Part shown: one piece after another, positions 62,939 through 64,000 of the stretch
How positions within the stretch are numbered: the stretch's first letter is position 1
How the letters are laid out: every line of letters begins with the position of its first letter
Assembly: GCA_017621875.1 (NCBI GenBank)
Contig: JAGASE010000002.1
Location: 47,451 to 111,450 of the forward strand
Length of the DNA: 64,000 bases
Direction: 5' to 3'
From: Clostridia bacterium
GTDB lineage: Bacteria > Bacillota > Clostridia > UBA1381
Program-made: the position numbers and the translations under genes
The notes under the pieces: generated by a model
Databases searched by the model: none
What the model saw: only the letters and a program-made list of their open reading frames with translations
What the model was told of the DNA's origin: nothing

Positions 62939-63725
62939 GAAGGTGCTTACGATTGCAGGCTCGGATTCAAGCGGCGGAGCAGGTATACAGGCGGATATCA
63001 AAACGATAACTGCACATGGAATGTATGCGATGAGTGCAATCACAGCTCTGACCGCACAAAATACTATGGAGGTTGCGGCAGCAGCTGCGGCAGAGCCTGA
63101 ATTTGTCGCAGCCCAGCTGGACAGCATTTTTGCTGATATTTTTCCGGATGCGGTGAAAATTGGCATGGTGTTTTCAAGGGAAATTATTGAGGTTGTAACA
63201 GAGAGGCTGAAGTATTGGAAAGCTAAAAATATTGTGCTTGACCCTGTAATGGTTGCAACAAGCGGAAGCAGACTTATTTCACAGGAGGCGTCAGATGCCT
63301 TGGTTAAAAGCCTTATGCCGCTGGCAGATATAATAACGCCGAATATCCCGGAGGCGGAGGTTTTGTGCGGATTTAAGATTACCAATGAGGCGGATATGGT
63401 GCGTGCTGCACAAAAAATTGCGTGGCTTTGCGGCTGTGCTGTCTTGGTAAAGGGCGGACATCTTGTAAATGATGCAACCGATATTTTGTATAAAAACGGT
63501 GAAGTAAAACGGTTTTCGTCAAAGAGGATAGAAAATCCAAATACGCACGGTACCGGCTGCACGCTGTCCTCGGCTATTGCCTGCGGACTTGCCGCGGGAC
63601 TTTCATATGAGAAAAGCGTTGAAAATGCAAAAAATTATCTGACGGGAGCACTCGCAGCCATGCTGGATATAGGACACGGCTCAGGACCTGTTTATCATAT
63701 GTGGAATTTGACTGAGGTAAAATGA
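62931..63725 (+). CDS. thiD: HMP/HMP-P kinase
   Basis: 264 residues, probably from TTG 62931 (AGGTG 6 nt upstream; overlaps the HAD gene by 8 nt). VLTIAGSDSSGGAGIQADIK, HGMYAMSAITALTAQNT, DPVMVATSGSRL, LVKGGHL, NTHGTGCTLSSAIA. Completes the pyrimidine branch of thiamine salvage. Confidence 0.96.
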   Translation: MIKKVLTIAGSDSSGGAGIQADIKTITAHGMYAMSAITALTAQNTMEVAAAAAAEPEFVAAQLDSIFADIFPDAVKIGMVFSREIIEVVTERLKYWKAKNIVLDPVMVATSGSRLISQEASDALVKSLMPLADIITPNIPEAEVLCGFKITNEADMVRAAQKIAWLCGCAVLVKGGHLVNDATDILYKNGEVKRFSSKRIENPNTHGTGCTLSSAIACGLAAGLSYEKSVENAKNYLTGALAAMLDIGHGSGPVYHMWNLTEVK

Positions 63726-63771
63726 TTTTTTGCATAAAAAATCGAAGCAAAGCGAACTTTGCCTCGATATG
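63722..63771. repeat. Terminator-like repeat, copy A
   Basis: Hairpin ATCGAAGCAAAG (63741-63752) / CTTTGCCTCGAT (63757-63768) plus flanking T/A tracts; imperfect copy of 63911-63963. Follows thiD. Confidence 0.7.
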
Positions 63772-63910
63772 GTGCGAGTGTTCATAACGTATCAAAATAA
63801 ACCTCGCAAAAAGTTGGTAGTTACAGCGAGCCGTCGTGAGGGCGTTTACAACCGAACAGGTAAGCCAAGCGAGACTTTTTGCGAAAGAGGAGAAGCAAGG
63901 AAGCGGGCGG

Positions 63911-63963
63911 ATGACTTTTTTGTATAAAAAAGTCGAAGCAAAGCGGACTTTGCTTCGACGTGG
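63911..63963 (-). terminator. Terminator-like repeat, copy B, behind the tRNA
   Basis: GTCGAAGCAAAG (63932-63943) / CTTTGCTTCGAC (63948-63959), starting one nt after the tRNA CCA end, with TTTTTT on the minus strand. Between the two copies (63772-63910) there is another long inverted repeat, CTCGCAAAAAGT / ACTTTTTGCGA, and no gene. Confidence 0.75.
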
Positions 63964-64000
63964 TCGGGATGACAGGATTTGAACCTGCGGCCTCTTGAAC
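63961..64000 (-). tRNA. 3' part of a tRNA gene, probably tRNA-Pro
   Basis: The minus strand reads a T-arm GCAGGTTCAAATCCTGT, acceptor strand CATCCCGA and encoded CCA. The CGGGATG/CATCCCG acceptor fits Firmicutes proline tRNA. The anticodon lies beyond the window. Confidence 0.85.

Noticed and set aside
63730..63927. 65-codon plus-strand frame
   Set aside because: Lies across the two terminator-like repeats; Arg/Lys-rich composition without a ribosome site.

Overview
The window looks like a chromosomal segment of a spore-forming, low-GC Gram-positive bacterium of the Clostridia. Evidence: a complete spoIIIAA-AH cluster, spoIVB, spo0A, ytfJ (gerW-like) and cotJA/cotJB; strong Shine-Dalgarno sites; consensus sigma-A promoters with 17-nt spacers; a small SRP RNA of the Firmicutes type; and THF and TPP riboswitches. 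There is no rRNA, transposase, integrase or CRISPR array. Most of the window is core chromosome.

Layout: 0-5.8 kb holds glmU (3' part), pth, mfd and a PrsA-like foldase lipoprotein. 5.75-8.5 kb holds a compact type I toxin-antitoxin-like locus with convergent transcripts, an XRE regulator, a SLOG-fold protein and a zinc-ribbon/coiled-coil/YARHG membrane protein. 8.7-15.7 kb holds carD, ispD, ispF, spoIIIAA-AH and an Asp23 gene. 15.8-20.7 kb holds a cotJ operon whose third gene is cut to 36 codons, guaB, a broken TIR-like/TPR gene and an esterase. 20.7-31.9 kb is mostly on the minus strand: pnp, rpsO, rpmE, an M48 peptidase/zinc-ribbon cassette, recR, ybaB, dnaX, SRP RNA and pcrA.

32.0-44.1 kb is the most unusual part. 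spoIVB and spo0A, normally neighbours, are about 10 kb apart. Between them lie a 2.4-kb islet bounded by a 41-nt direct repeat of the spoIVB 3' end plus terminator (RHH protein, antisense-strand small RNA, DUF4417 protein, and a polymorphic-toxin domain fused in frame to a DUF2247-like immunity domain), a GH16 glucanase, an XRE regulator next to a secreted leucine-rich-repeat protein with operator-like repeats, and a sialidase-like protein, AraC regulator and HpcH-type aldolase.

44.1-54.0 kb holds two membrane proteins, an M50 peptidase, scpA/scpB, DUF2953, ytfJ, a radical SAM/DUF2344 pair, a lipoprotein with a cysteine cluster, and a small HTH/hypothetical pair. 54-64 kb holds prs, a THF-riboswitch-controlled ECF folate transporter gene, yaaT, ferredoxin, a polar amino-acid ABC transporter, a TPP-riboswitch thiamine salvage operon (thiM-thiE-HAD-thiD) and, at the right edge, part of a tRNA gene, probably proline.

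All family names rest on motifs read by eye; no database search was possible.
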